A stretch of 64,000 nucleotides of DNA from Leptasterias polaris (lineage: Eukaryota; Echinodermata; Asteroidea; Forcipulatida; Asteriidae): positions 1,790,001 to 1,854,000 of the forward strand of contig JAZGTN010000042.1 in NCBI GenBank assembly GCA_037783415.1, written 5' to 3'. Below are positions 1 to 11,339 of this stretch, piece after piece; position 1 is the stretch's first letter, and each line of letters opens with the position of its first letter. Under the pieces are notes generated by a model that saw only the letters and a list, made by a program, of their open reading frames with translations, ran no database searches and was not told the origin of the DNA. The position numbers and the translations under genes were made by a program.

Positions 1-180
1 ATATAGCGCATAGGTCCGTGACGCTCATGGCGCTTCAACATTATTACCCCTGGTCACTGGGCCATTTTATTTCATTCCTTTAACCATCTCAGCTCCCTGG
101 GGAGTATACAGCCTGTGCTGCCAAATATGTAGCGCATCAAGCTATATCAATCACAAGAACCATCTCTGCCCTCACAGGTA
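1..180 (-). repeat. SINE fragment, tRNA-Leu-headed family, body type A (3' part)
   Basis: Read on the minus strand, this matches the body and tail of the complete SINE at 30977..31337. Shared landmarks are the 'agctccctggggagtatac' block, the 'cccctggtcactgggcc' block and the tail motif 'atatagcgc'. The tRNA-derived head is absent because similarity stops near 180, so this copy is 5' truncated. Its 3' end runs off the window edge. Confidence 0.8.
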
Positions 181-428
181 ATGACCAACTCAATTTACCT
201 TATTTCTTTTTTTCAGTACATTTCTTTACCCAGTGTATGCCCAAAGAGTTCAACTGGTTTCAATTGAGGCCCTGCATACATCACTACACATCAATTTAAA
301 ATTGACCACTTGCATAATTTACTACAATTTACAAGGTGATTTCACTCTGACCAGTATCGACACAGACTCTATATAACACCATGATACTGAGTAGTGCATC
401 GCTAAAGGGGCAAAAAGTCATATGCGAG

Positions 429-579
429 TTAAGCCGCGTCTGAATTAGCAGATATGGCTACGGCTGCAGCTGTTGTTAAGAGTGTCACTCAGGGAAGCCT
501 ATATGCTTCAACACATGATGAGTGACACAGTGACCAAGCCGGAGCCACAGCCGTAGCATCTACTTCAGAACTGGTCTTA
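429..579. mobile_element. Harbinger-type MITE (non-autonomous)
   Basis: A 145-bp element at 432..576 lies between two TTA trinucleotides (429..431 and 577..579). Its ends are imperfect inverted repeats: the left has 'cgtctgaatt' and 'atggctacggctgc', the right has 'gccgtagc' and 'cttcagaa'. They resemble the ends of the complete Harbinger element at 40882..47641 (GTGTCCGAATT followed by a CGGCTACGGCTACG-like stretch). It has no coding capacity. It is diverged, so it is probably an old copy. Confidence 0.65.
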
Positions 580-1131
580 ATAGATTTGAATAATGTCTGG
601 TACAATGACTTGCTCAGTCACAGGTTACCGCTTAAATTTGAATTCCTTCGGCTATAGAGACACTGCTACCTGAAATTGATCGGGCCAAGCTTTTGTATAG
701 CAACCCCAAGATGAGCAAACCCTGGCACCATTGTGCCATACACATTCATTCATTACTGTGTTAATGGGTGTTCCCTATCTCTTACGTAACTACACAAAAG
801 CTAGCCCCGAATCCACAGTTACTCTCGTTACACTTACCACAGAAATAATCAACCTTATATTATTACTTCTGGTTTATTAAAACAATGCATTTGTAGGCTA
901 AATTGTAACAAAGTTTACAATTTTAAAACCTAGATTTCTGAATGTTTTTGGAGACTTCATATAATGAGAATTGCTACTGAGGTGATCTCAACTTCTCAAG
1001 GCATGGCAATTATTCCAATAACAGATTTCTGATTCCTGGGGTTAATGAAGCATGAGTAACTGGAACTATTGTTATTTCAACATCAATTGCAGGGAGGTTG
1101 TTTATTTTGAGTAATTAGTTCTTTACTTTTC
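580..1131. other. No gene seen
   Basis: AT-rich unique-looking sequence downstream of the ERC gene. I see no open frame, splice-flanked exon or recognised repeat. Confidence 0.5.
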
Positions 1132-1536
1132 TTAAAGGTACATGTAGGGTCATAGACTGGTAAACACTTAAAAAAATAAATAAACAAATTTACATAAAAA
1201 CTTACTTGGCAAGAAGCACTGCAACTGTTGACAGTGTAATCTATTTTGAGAAATGACTCCCTTTGAAGTAATATGGTTTTTCACCCCAAAACATTTGATT
1301 CTGAGAAACAATTCATGCATGAATCGTTTCCCAGATGATGCGGTTGGTACCCACTGTCACCTTGCTAATTGGACATTCTTGTGAAAGTATTGTGATAGTT
1401 TTTGGCTGTTTTCTCAGCAAGTAGACACTGTATTCAGCTGACACTTTCGCATGTGGCTTTTATTGTAACTTTCTTGATAATTTGGCTAATAATCAACATT
1501 ATGTTGACAAAAACCAATCTATGACCCAACCTTTAC
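1132..1536. mobile_element. TTAA-flanked MITE, diverged member
   Basis: The element is flanked by TTAA (1132..1135) and TTAC (1533..1536). The ends are inverted: 'gggtcatagactgg' on the left, 'ccaatctatgaccc' on the right. The interior block at about 1195..1275 ('aaaacttacttggcaag', then 'gactccctttgaagtaat') matches the interior of the 376-bp elements at 10820, 11701 and 62058. It belongs to the same superfamily but is well diverged. It is non-coding. Confidence 0.7.
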
Positions 1537-1617
1537 AACAGGGAAAATGATGTCTTGAAGATAATGGTGTTAAAGTGAAACTATGAATGCTATTTGTTTT
1601 GTATTGCAGGGGTTTTG

Positions 1618-1842
1618 CAGGGACAAAAAGGTCTGAAAATAAGATTCATTTTTACGAGCTATGTTTAAATTCCACCTTTTGGCAGCCCCTGGAGTCATAA
1701 AAGTCAAGGAGCTTCTGGGAGCAGAATCCACAGCACTAGAAAAAGCAGATCAAAGAGCTTAATTCCTTCATATCTGATAGAAATAACAATTACTTTAGTG
1801 TCACCAGGCTTCAGATGAAAGTCAGATATTTCTCACCCCTGA
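1618..1842. repeat. GGGATGAGA-type MITE, diverged copy
   Basis: Similar along most of its length to copies at 30867..31508 (split by a SINE), 33723..33981 and 60200..60428. Shared blocks include 'tcaaggagct', 'gcagatcaaagagc' and the terminal 'atttctcacccct'. The best copies start GGGATGAGAGTC and end TTTCTCATCCC, which gives 9-bp inverted termini. No coding frame. Confidence 0.6.
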
Positions 1843-3485
1843 TTTTGATTGTTTGTTTGTCTGTTGTTTTTTCTTTTTGTGCAATCTTTCAGGAGGCATC
1901 GTCTCCGCTGTATATTTTCTTGTTTATTATTTACTGTCGTTTTTGTTCTCTTGCTCTCTTATTTTTGTACCCATCAGGTGCAAAAACATGAATACAATAT
2001 TTTGTTGTTATATATGCTGTTTTTAATTCAGTAATATTAATTAAAGTTCAACAAATGAATGCACCTTTTGCATAACCAAGATACCCAAAGCCCAGCGTCT
2101 GGAAAACTCTACTTTAGGGGATTTTGAATGAATAATGATCCACTATTTCAACACAACCAGCAAGACATGAAATAAAACCACCTCTGACAGCAAAGACTTT
2201 ACACATCACCAACAAAGTAACCCCAAGAAGATGGAAAAACTAAAGGTTGCTAGAATTGGGGATGGCCCCTAGAGACTTCCCGGCCTGTTAACCAATACAA
2301 AGAAACAGGGCACCCAACAGCCCAGTTTGCACTGGCAGGGTTAAAGACAGAGTGCGGGGTTGGAAAATAATCAAGACACAAAAATTGATTAGTTTTACCG
2401 ATATTGATTCTCCAGAGACGTATTTCCATCTGAAATACTGTTAAAGTTGAGAAAGTGGTATTTGAAACCAAACAAAAAATTGAAAATAATAAATACATTA
2501 TAATAAATATTAATTTCCAGAGCATAGGCCTAATTGGTTTGCAGTTTTTGAAGAAAATAGGATACATGTAAATGAATAAATTATACAGAATCTAGTAAAA
2601 AAAAAATATATAATAATCAACAACCCAAAACAAACATTGAACCATTCTTTATTTTCAACAAAGTTTAATAAATGTTACCAGGTTGGTTGGTTGTATGGTG
2701 TGTTTACTGAAAACTACACAATGGGATTGAATGTTCACCTCCAATGTCCAAAAACAACAGTGAGTGATAACTCCTTTAAATCCATGCAGGGTGAACTTAT
2801 TCAATGTTGAGACAGAGTTATGTCTCTGGGGGTTTAGTGATTGATACATGGGGTAGGTGCCTAGGTGGGCCAGGCCATGAATCCTGATCTCCCAGCGGGG
2901 GTGAGCCCAAATCTTGGACTTGGACTTGCAAAGTGTTCCTTTGCACTTTCAATAAACTGACACTGACTACAAAGAGATATATTACCAGTCGGAATAACCG
3001 AGGATAAGGGTATTTACAGATGACTATAACAGAAAGCATCTCAAAGTTGGTTGTTGGCCTTATGTGATACATTATAACTACTGGACAATGCAGGCCCTAC
3101 AAGTGTAAACATGTTGTTTTTACATACATTTACACACCAGAGAAGTTGTGGGTCCTAACATTGAAACAATACTACCCCACAAGGTTTTCTTTACTTGCTG
3201 TATCCCAGAAAGGTACTCTTTCAAAATGGCAACAATATAGCAACATTGTAAGGAACAACAGCTTTCTCTATTAACCCTCTTGCTGTCTGACCATTCAATA
3301 CCATTCACTGTGGTTTTGAATGATAGATAAGCTATGCCAGCCTTGCAATATGATACCATGAGGGAATGCATGTACACAGTACACAGTTAGTTCTGTGCAC
3401 AGTTGTGCCACCATACACAACTTTGGCAGTTGAATGGTTTCAAATGGTTGGTCAACTCACTTGAAAATGTTGTGAACAGTAGGAG
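1843..3485. other. No gene seen
   Basis: About 1.6 kb of AT-rich sequence. Short frames at 2250..2567, 2655..2849 and 2818..3072 lack recognisable domains and splice context, and I take them as chance. No known repeat family was recognised. Confidence 0.5.
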
Positions 3486-4130
3486 GGTTAACAGTGGTCT
3501 GCTGGCCAAATGTGACCCGCTCTATCGAATTGAGGAATGTCTCGGAAATTTTGAAAATAGAGTTTATGCATACCATGTTAACAAATAACTCACTGGCTTT
3601 CCAGCAGTTCCATTATTATTTCTGTAGCTTCTTCCAGAGTCCAAAGTTCTCTGGCATCGAAGAAAGTCTACAAGACAAGGCCACTTCCATTTTTTTTACG
3701 ACGTGTTTATTTAGATAATCGGTTTTAACAACAGATAGCTATTGTAGCTATGGGTATAAACATGCTCAAGAAAACGTACTTTTTGTGGATTTATTCATCT
3801 TTTCAATTAAAGGTAAGACCACGACAAGAAAGATCAAGTTTTGTTTAACCTAATACCACCGATATTGCGGGATCGGTTTTTGTTGTGCTTTTTCATGATT
3901 TTCGATTGTCAACAACTTTTGTAAGGCGAATTACACGTAAGCGTGATTTCCGAGACATTCCTCATTTTGAAAGAGCGGGTCACAAGTGCTTATTAAAACA
4001 ACTGAGGACCAGTCCAAAGTCTCTCCAATTGAACTTTCAGTGTTGGAAAGCATCACTATTTGATATGCGGCATGAAATAGAAAAGCTGGAGAACTAGTGA
4101 AATGAAAAGCCAACTGGTGCCGTTAACTAA
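3486..4130. repeat. Dispersed repeat ('gtccgctggccaaatg' family) split by a MITE
   Basis: The left part (3486..3512, 'cagtggtctgctggccaaat') and the right part (3983..4130, 'aaaacaactgaggaccagtc', 'agtgttggaaagcatc') are contiguous in the copy at 8806..9012. Here they are separated by the 470-bp inverted-repeat element at 3513..3982. Other copies lie at 7466..7575 (inverted) and in fragments at 6600..6644 and 20633..20706. Confidence 0.75.
3513..3982. mobile_element. MITE with TGACCCGCTCT termini, nested in an older repeat
   Basis: Its ends are long inverted repeats. The left has 'tgacccgctctatcgaattg' followed by 'aggaatgtctcggaaat'. The right has 'atttccgagacattcct' followed by 'gaaagagcgggtca'. 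The flanks are 'caaatg' and 'caagtg', an approximate target duplication. The interior is AT-rich and non-coding. Confidence 0.75.
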
Positions 4131-6085
4131 ATCCTATCGTGGTGATATGGAATAATTACTTTTTTTTAAAGTTGGATAGTGTTACTTGGTAAATTTGAGA
4201 AATGTAGGTTTTGGAGTTTTGCATGGTGGAGATACTGTCTATACATGTAGGCTACATGTAGTAAGGTTCGCTGTATCACCGTGTACATGAGATGTGGTGG
4301 TTCTGAAAAGAGCTGGTGGTGTAACAAAGTTCTAAACATTTCTGAGGTATGAGTTAAATCCATTCCTTGTAATTTTCCAATGAGGCAGAAAAGGGGCCAG
4401 ATTCTCTTGTCCTCCCAGCCTCAATTTGAACTTGTGCATATTTGTATGAGAAGATAACAAGATGAACGCAACCCTGAAAGACATGTTACAGCATTTAGAA
4501 CTTGTTTTGACGTCGAGAATCCATTTTCAAATTCATCGTAATTCAAACTCTCGGGGGGGGGGGGGGGGGGGGGGGGGTGTTGGAGTGTTATTCCATAAAC
4601 AAAGTTTCATTACACTTTCTTAATCAGGTCAATTTCCCGTTTGGATTATTCGATTATATGAAACAAAAAGATCCATACTTTGCGACAAAATTAGAGTCAA
4701 CAACTGGCCATCTGTTCGCTTGAAATACAATACCCTTATAAACTTGATTTCCATAAGATGAAAATCCTTCAATAATTGCCGTTTAATATAAGATAACCAG
4801 CACAGCATCATTCACAAAATTGGAAGCTAAAACCTGACAAACCTTTATCAATTTTTAGGTAAGGGACTCCAGCTACTGCAACCTGATGACAGCATTTGAC
4901 CCTGTGACCCCTGCAAGTGGCTAGGTCCCCCTCGGGAGCAACCCCTTGGGGATGGAGAAGTTACTGTATCAGGAGACGTCACCTCTGCATTGCCTCACTG
5001 TGATTCAATCAATGACAGATTACCTCTAATTTTCTGTTATGACCACCCAGTTTTCATTTCACTACTTTTTTTTTTTAAGAACCCCAAATACATGTTTGCT
5101 GCATGGAGGAAGATTTGAGGGAATCTTTGACGATTTATGAGGGGACAAGTCAACTTGTTTTCATCACCTGAACTCTAGGCAAGTGGTGCGTGTACTTCGT
5201 ACAATAACCTCCCAAATTGGCTTGGTGGAAGCAAGGGAAGTATTTTAACAAATCACTGCTCTGACAACAAACCGGCTACATACCAACTGCTATCAAAGTT
5301 TCCATGTATCAAGTCCAATGCTCTATGAAAATGCATCCAATTCTACCCACCGGTCAATTATCAACTTGTTAACACTTGCCTACATGTACATACATCTGAC
5401 TACATGTATGTACATCTTACTCTGTTTCCAGCAACCCCTACCCTGGCACAATTCCTTGGTGGGTATTCCAAGCCACATGTAGGTTACCAATGGGCGTGGC
5501 TTTCAACTAAACATACATGTAGTAGATGTACCTTGACCTGTTTGACAGCACATCTTCATGTTCAGTTTCATAGTTTTGAGGTAAGGTTCTTGTTTAAAGC
5601 AACTTTGTACATGTCCTCCTTTCAAGTGACAGCTCCTAACCGAGCTGCGACAAAAATGAAACTTTCTTCTAAATATTGGCATCTTCTTACATGCCCCAGA
5701 ACAAAAAGTGCGTCTCCTATTGGTCTATTATTAGCCAAAACAAATCAACTTGCGTGACCAGTCGCACACCCAAATGGGACGTAAAGCCGTAGGTACTGTG
5801 TGTAAAAGAGCCTAAAAAGAAGGGATTTGCCCCGGTGTTTCTGGCAGTGGATGCTGAGTGCACCGCATCACCTTGTAAACCCTTATGTGCTACGTAAATA
5901 CGTAAAATAGTTCATAAACTTCAAACCCTGTCCTAAAAAGTATTTCTCTTTTCTTACAATGTTATGTAGGAGTGGGGGGGGGATTAAGGGGTACGTGGGA
6001 GGGGCAGGATGTACAATAATATGGTTGGCTAATTTATTTTGTCAACTTGTTTTTTACAGACGAATACATTCAAAATTAATGCTTT
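4131..6085. other. No gene seen; contains a 25-G homopolymer
   Basis: Nearly 2 kb without a supported gene. A run of 25 G sits at 4553..4577. The 117-codon frame at 5404..5757 has no recognisable domain, splice context or codon pattern and is likely chance. Confidence 0.5.
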
Positions 6086-6305
6086 TGTAGTGAGTGTCCC
6101 CACGGTTACGTAATAAACCATCCATGCATGTCCGGGGCCTGGCCGTCGCCCTTGGGCACGACCGAGCCACGAGGCAGTCGTGCTTCTGAATCCAACCTGT
6201 GTGCTTGTGTGCTCTTTGAGTCTCCCTCCACTCCCAGGTCTCGGCGACGCGGCTCAGCCCTTGGACTACTACGTCTTAGGTAATTATAGGAGTGAATTCA
6301 CAACA
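6086..6305 (+). mobile_element. Probable solo LTR of a Ty3/mag-like retrotransposon (boundaries approximate)
   Basis: This stretch begins near a TGTAG at 6086. It carries an AATAAA polyadenylation motif at about 6112 and ends in CA at 6304..6305, one base before a tRNA-complementary primer-binding sequence. Those are the expected landmarks of an LTR with start TG, end CA and an adjacent primer-binding site. No second LTR or gag/pol frame follows. The left boundary is a guess. Confidence 0.5.
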
Positions 6306-6306
6306 T

Positions 6307-6353
6307 TGGCGACGAGGATGGGATTCGAACCCACGCGTGCAAAGCACAATGGA

Positions 6354-6356
<3 letters not shown>
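6307..6356 (+). repeat. Reverse-complement copy of the 3' half of tRNA-Ser(GCU), including CCA
   Basis: The plus strand starts TGGCGACGAGG, the complement of a tRNA-Ser acceptor end plus the post-transcriptionally added CCA. It continues through the T-arm ('gggattcgaaccca'), the long variable arm ('gtgcaaagcac' forms a hairpin) and the anticodon stem ('caatggatt'). It stops at about tRNA position 37 and is followed by A(10) and (TA)n. A primer-binding site is normally only about 18 nt, so this 50-nt match is unusually long. The encoded CCA complement shows it derives from a mature tRNA and not from a tRNA gene. Confidence 0.65.
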
Positions 6357-6396
<40 letters not shown>

Positions 6397-6405
6397 AAAT
6401 ATAAA
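6357..6405. repeat. A-run and (TA)n microsatellite
   Basis: Ten A residues run into about twelve TA dinucleotides and an A-rich tail, directly after the tRNA copy. Confidence 0.9.
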
Positions 6406-6643
6406 CCAACCTAATTGGTGATAAGCCAGCACTGCTAGCCTTTTATTTTCTTTTATTAGATTCCACAAGAGACAATATCTTTCTATTCCTTGGAAAATTA
6501 TGTGAAAACTGGAAAACAAATGTCCTTTCTTCTTTGAGATTGCCAGGAACGTGTTGCCTGTAAACTGCAACACGGTTGTAATAATAGATAGACTAATTAT
6601 ATAGAAGGGTTTGCCCTTAACTTATTTTAGTGACTGGCCAGTG

Positions 6644-6644
<1 letters not shown>

Positions 6645-6735
<91 letters not shown>

Positions 6736-7160
6736 TTTATATAGCGCCTTTTACAAAGGTAGATACAAAGCGCTTAAACAAACAACAACAATAATTACAG
6801 ATACAAAACTATACATTATACAAATGTTCTCAACAAAAAGAGACCAACTACAGAAAGTGAATACTTATGAATGTTCATATAGTTCATAATAATATTAGCA
6901 TAACTTTGGATACAAGTGGGTTTTTAGTTGAGATTTAAAAGTACTGAGGGTGTTCACTGATCGAGCAAAGTTAGGGAGACGATTCCAGCATTTCGGTCCA
7001 GTGACTGCAAAAGCTTTAGAGCCAATGTTTGTGCGAGATCGTGGGGTAGTCAATACTACAGCAGAAGTGGATCTTAAGTTGTACGAAGACTGACGGGTGT
7101 GGAGTAGATTACAAAGGTACGATGGAGCTAGATTAGATATGTAAGTACAGCAGTCTTGTA
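6645..7160 (-). mobile_element. 5'-truncated LINE (CR1/L2-like) 3' end
   Basis: On the minus strand an open frame ends in TAA at 6895..6897. It reads through the typical last part of a CR1/L2-type ORF2: an RSRTNIGSKAFAVTGP block, then CWNRLPNFARSVNTLSTFK and QLKTHLYPKLC. A non-coding tail follows with 'aaggcgctatataaat' and ends in (ATT)n (6645..6733). The frame is open back to about 7155, where the element is cut off. The exact clade is uncertain. Confidence 0.75.
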
Positions 7161-7229
7161 TTCAAGAACCACTTATCTTGTCATTTCTCTAGTCCGTCAG
7201 CTTTCCACTAGTCCATACTTTATTTTAAA

Positions 7230-7455
7230 TAGATAGGTTGCAATATGACGTAAGTCGGCCATCTTTACGGGCAATTTGGAACACACAATCATGCGTTACG
7301 CGTGAGAACGGCGTGCAGCACGCGCACATTTCACAAAACTCATTGCGTGATTGGTTAGTGAACGACGCGGCTGCGTTAATAATTTGAGCGCCTGGCGCGC
7401 CTGCAAGCCAAAATGCGATTTGCCCGTAAAGATGGCGTCTACTGGGAACTATCTA
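7230..7455. mobile_element. 222-bp CpG-rich MITE, copy 1
   Basis: TA flanks a 222-bp element (7232..7453) that begins GATAGGTTGCAATATGACG and ends with the complement of GATAGTTCCCAGTAGACG. Both termini contain 'atctttacgggcaa' or its complement. Copies of exactly the same length occur at 51944..52165 and 57441..57662 in the opposite orientation. The core is unusually rich in CpG and contains ATTGG/CCAAT motifs. Non-coding. Confidence 0.85.
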
Positions 7456-7465
7456 TAGGGATGCT

Positions 7466-7575
7466 TTTCAATACTGAGCTAGCCAGCCAGACCACTTGGA
7501 GTGTATGTTGGCTGGTCCTTAGGTGTTTTAACTGGCATTTGGCCAGCGGATTACCGTTAAGAGAGAACACTGTAT
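7466..7575. repeat. Fragment of the 'ggccaaatgccagtt' dispersed repeat
   Basis: Inverted relative to the copy at 8806..9012. It shares 'aactggcatttggccagcgg', 'ctagccagccagaccactt' and the flank 'ttaagagagaacactg'. Confidence 0.65.
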
Positions 7576-8805
7576 AGCGCACGTATCTACATGTACGTAC
7601 CAAGAAGATACTCAAAGGGCTTGAACATAAAGAAACATTCTAAGACAGGTCTTTAAATTGTTTAAAGTATGAGACCAATTTATGTAGAACCTTATAAGGG
7701 GGTTTACAAGATGCTGAGGTTTACATGTATGTGACATTGCCCTGGAAGTCTGCATTTGAAGATGTAGTCACTGACTGTGCACATAGGCCTACATGTACTC
7801 GGTGTATGTTACCAAATGTGTCCCATTCTATTGTCTCTACAATCAGACAACATTGCAACAAGCAAACTATGTAAGAGTGTCCATGGGTATGTTTACGATT
7901 GAGAAGATCAGCGATCACCCTTCACATTCACAGCAGATGGCATAAATCAACCCTGAAGATCTCTCAATCCTCTCACACCCTGTCAAACATTGCCTCAACT
8001 TGATCTCCAAGTCCCCACCCACAGCACTGCCACAGACCAAGCAACACCACAAGCAAATTAAAAACAGGCTGTCGCGCAGCCAGTCCCGAAATTCCTCCCA
8101 GTAGTTCATAAAATTTTAATGCTCCGTCATTAAAAAAGAGGGAAGGGGTACGTGTACAGTTCCTTGTAGATCGGACTTGATGGCACGAACTTGATTTACC
8201 AATTTGGAGTCAGAGTTGCACGTTGGAAATACCAGTAGGTATCAACAAAAAATAAGGTTAATCGAATCAGAGCCAATGATAATATGACGTCATTTACTGC
8301 TCTGATTTACGGCATTTTGTTTTTGTGGAGTTCGTGCCCTTGGCCAACTGGGGAGTCTATTATTTTTTCCTGCAGTAAATGCCTCCATAAAACCTTGGAC
8401 CCCCTAAAACTTTCCCATCAAAATTCCTTCTCATCCTCCAGAACTACTATTGTTAATGAAATATTTCCTCCTGAGTTCTGTATGTTTTTTTTTTTACAAC
8501 TCAGCTTGTGGGTCATGGGAACGATTGGGAATTATTACAATCCCAATGAGATATAATGGTGCTTTTTGGTTCAACTTCTCATGCCAGGAAGTAACTTCCA
8601 GTCCCTGCTTTCTACAAAAATACTGCATCCCAAAAGTATCATGCCTTCTGTCGGCATCATCCAAACCCAAAAACTATTTCTAGTCAGAGAATATGGTCAA
8701 AGTAAGATCAGTTTTATTTGAATACAAATCTGACTCAAAAGAAGGGTTAAGGATTTAAATCTATTGAGAACCAAGTTGGCAATGGTGACCACCATCCTTC
8801 AGCGT
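7576..8805. other. No gene seen; small SINE-tail fragment
   Basis: Positions 7655..7720 ('aaagtatgagacc', 'gtttacaagatgctg') resemble the 3' part of the SINE at 16257..16563. The rest has only chance frames (7721..8109 and 8284..8683), none with recognisable domains. Confidence 0.5.
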
Positions 8806-9012
8806 TCTCCCTTAACAGTGGTCCGCTGGCCAAATGCCAGTTAAAACACTTGAGGACCAGTCAAAATTAACTCCAAGTGGTCCGGCTGGCTAGCTCAGTG
8901 TTGAAAAGCATCCTTGTTTCATTTTAAATATGGACTAGTTAAAAAGCTGATGGACTACTGAAATGACAAGCTAACTAGTCCTGCTGGCTAGTTACTGAAT
9001 AAGGGCAAAACC
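8806..9012. repeat. 'gtccgctggccaaatg' dispersed repeat, uninterrupted copy
   Basis: This copy shows the intact order of the repeat that is split at 3486..4130. It runs from 'cagcgttctcccttaacagt' through 'ttgaggaccagtcaaaatta' to 'agtgttgaaaagcatcc' and ends near 'aataagggcaaaaccctg'. It is probably a non-autonomous DNA transposon. Terminal structure and target duplication are not clear to me. Confidence 0.65.
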
Positions 9013-10819
9013 CTGTCTTGCCTACTGTCTGACTGTACATAAAGTTGGCGTTAACAAAAGCTTGGCTGTCAGTGAGTGCGTACATAATGTACATGTACAG
9101 TATGCGGGTTGTCCATGGATGTTTTTGATTGCCAACCAGGCAACCTGACATCCTTTATAATGAACATCATCAAACCACACCTAAACCTTGACCAAGAGAG
9201 ACTGCATCCCGCCCTTCATGCTCCCTGTGGGCAATAGCTGTTAACGAACACTGATTCTCAATACAAAACAGGCTCCGACTATCTAACCCTTCCAGCCTCA
9301 GTTTGGCTTATTGCATTGAACTGATACAAATCCAAGCAGATTCACCATGACACAGGTGTTTCCAGTCTTACACTTCCACTTCCACTTCGTTTGATCGGAC
9401 CTGTTCTTTGTCAGTTTTCACAACTAGCCTAACCTCACCCAGCTAAAGTTTGTCACCTTTTTTAACGGCACCTCTGAGGTTTAACAATGTGAAAACATGG
9501 TCCTGGCATCTGTCTCCAGGAGGGAGAGATTTATGAGAGGGGTTACAGGAATTCATGTCCACAGTCAGCTTCAATTTCAAATCACATCACACCTCTGGCG
9601 CCATAGTGTGATCATGATATTTAACGACACGGTATTGTAATTTGTACAATGCGATTGTGTTTTGTACAGCACTGTACATGTTAAGATAAGCATTGTCTAA
9701 CCGGTGCTTTCAGAGCCTTGCAAGAAAATGTCTTCAACCCCCTCGGCTGGGATTCGAACCCACCGCCTTCTACATGTGCATTCTGGAGCAGATGTCTCAA
9801 GCTGTTTTTGTTTGTTCAAGCGCCTTAATATGTACCTGATTGGTAGATACAAATGTACGTGTGCTATATAAGACTACATAGTATTATTATTATATTATAA
9901 TAGCTAGACTACAAAAAGCTCGCTTGATGTCTAGTTGTTTTCTTTATTCAACAAGTAAAACTAAAGTCCGAAACTGTGTACTAAATGTGCTATGTAGTTT
10001 TCCTTTTAAATCATGCCTCATTTAAATACACAGGCAACCCTTGTTTTAAAGAGCACTGTTATAAAGAGGTTCATTCTGAAGTCCTGAATCCCATTTCTGC
10101 TCTGTGTTTCTTAGCTTTGCTGTATTCCTGTTAACTTAAAACATGTACAAAGAGGTGATTTGGCCAGTATCTTCTATTTCTACCTCCATGGTATAACAAG
10201 AGTTGACCTGTATCTCAGCCACTTGTGTTGTTTTGTTTTGTTTTGAACAGTTTCAAGTTAAACACTCTGTAACTTATTTAAGATTCAACAAAGGACATTC
10301 CCTGCTTGTGCTAGCCTGAACGGAGGACTTGAAATATTCAGATAAAATGTGAGGATTTAAACAATTGTTTTCAGCCAACTGGTTTTTATATCCATCTCCG
10401 AGCAGACCCTGTTGGTGTTAGAAGTTTGGTAAGTGATAGGGAAAGTGAAAACCATGGCATGGGGGAAGCTAAGCCTACTTTTATGGCTCACTAAGGTCCA
10501 ATAACAACCCATTTGTCTTCACTTATTCAGTGTTTTATAACGCCGGACTCCCCCGTGTGTATTTACCCCTAATGCCTAACATGTAATCCAGTGTAATTGA
10601 AGCTAAGCCAAAAATACAGTCTTGAAACATTTAAGTCATAATAGACCACGGAACATTTATATTCGAAACCGGTAACTCTGTCTGCATCGTAGATCACTCA
10701 ACATTCTTTTTGAAAGCTTGGAAATAATTGAAATGTCGTTTTTGATCAGAGTCAGAGCAGAGGTCTTCAGCAAAAAAAAAATAAAAGAAATAAATAAGTA
10801 AAAACTCATATGACCGTGG
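9013..10819. other. No gene seen; one tRNA-like fragment
   Basis: Around 9740..9785 there is a B-box-like 'gggattcgaaccc' in minus orientation, probably a SINE remnant. Otherwise this is AT-rich sequence with no supported frame. Confidence 0.45.
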
Positions 10820-11195
10820 TTAAAAGCACTGAACACGTTTGGTAATTGTCAAAGACCCCTATTCTCACTTGGTGTATCCCAACATATGCATAAAATAACA
10901 AGCCTGTGAAAATTTGGACTCAATTGGTCATTGAAGTTGCAAGAAAATGATGAAAGAAAAAACACCCTTGTTGTACAAATTAGTGTGCTTTCAGATAGGA
11001 ATAAAAGGCTTCTGGCCAGAAGTCTTTTATTATTTGAGTGAGAAATTACCTCTTTCTCAAAAACTACGTTACTTCAGAGGGAGTCGTTTCTCACAATGTT
11101 TTATACTATCAACAGCTCTCCGTTGCTTGGTACCAAGTAAGTTGTTATGCTAATATATATTTTGAGTAATTACCAAACGTGTTCAGTGCCTTTAA
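10820..11195. mobile_element. 376-bp TTAA MITE, copy 1
   Basis: TTAA at both ends. Inverted termini AAGCACTGAACACGTTTGG and its complement CCAAACGTGTTCAGTGCCT. The interior has two diagnostic blocks ('caacatatgcataaaataac' and 'aaggcttctggccagaagtc'). Total span with TTAA is 376 bp, the same as copies at 11701 and 62058. The 68-codon frame at 10947..11153 lies wholly inside the element and recurs in copy 3, so it is not a host gene. Confidence 0.9.
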
Positions 11196-11339
11196 TCCCC
11201 TTCAAAGATTGTTCAACTGAAAAGCAAAACTTGCATGAAAGAAATAATAATAAATAAATCAAAATAAAAAAATTACCCAGTGATTCGGTTTCTCTTGTGG
11301 TTTATTAATATTACTTGATATTTGAAATAAAAAGTCACA

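Noticed and set aside
5404..5757. 117-aa plus-strand protein
   Set aside because: It is a long frame, but no domain, signal, splice context or repeat of the pattern elsewhere supports it.
10947..11153. 68-aa protein conserved at two loci (also 62100..62306)
   Set aside because: Both frames lie at the same place inside copies of the 376-bp MITE. The similarity reflects the repeat and not a gene family.
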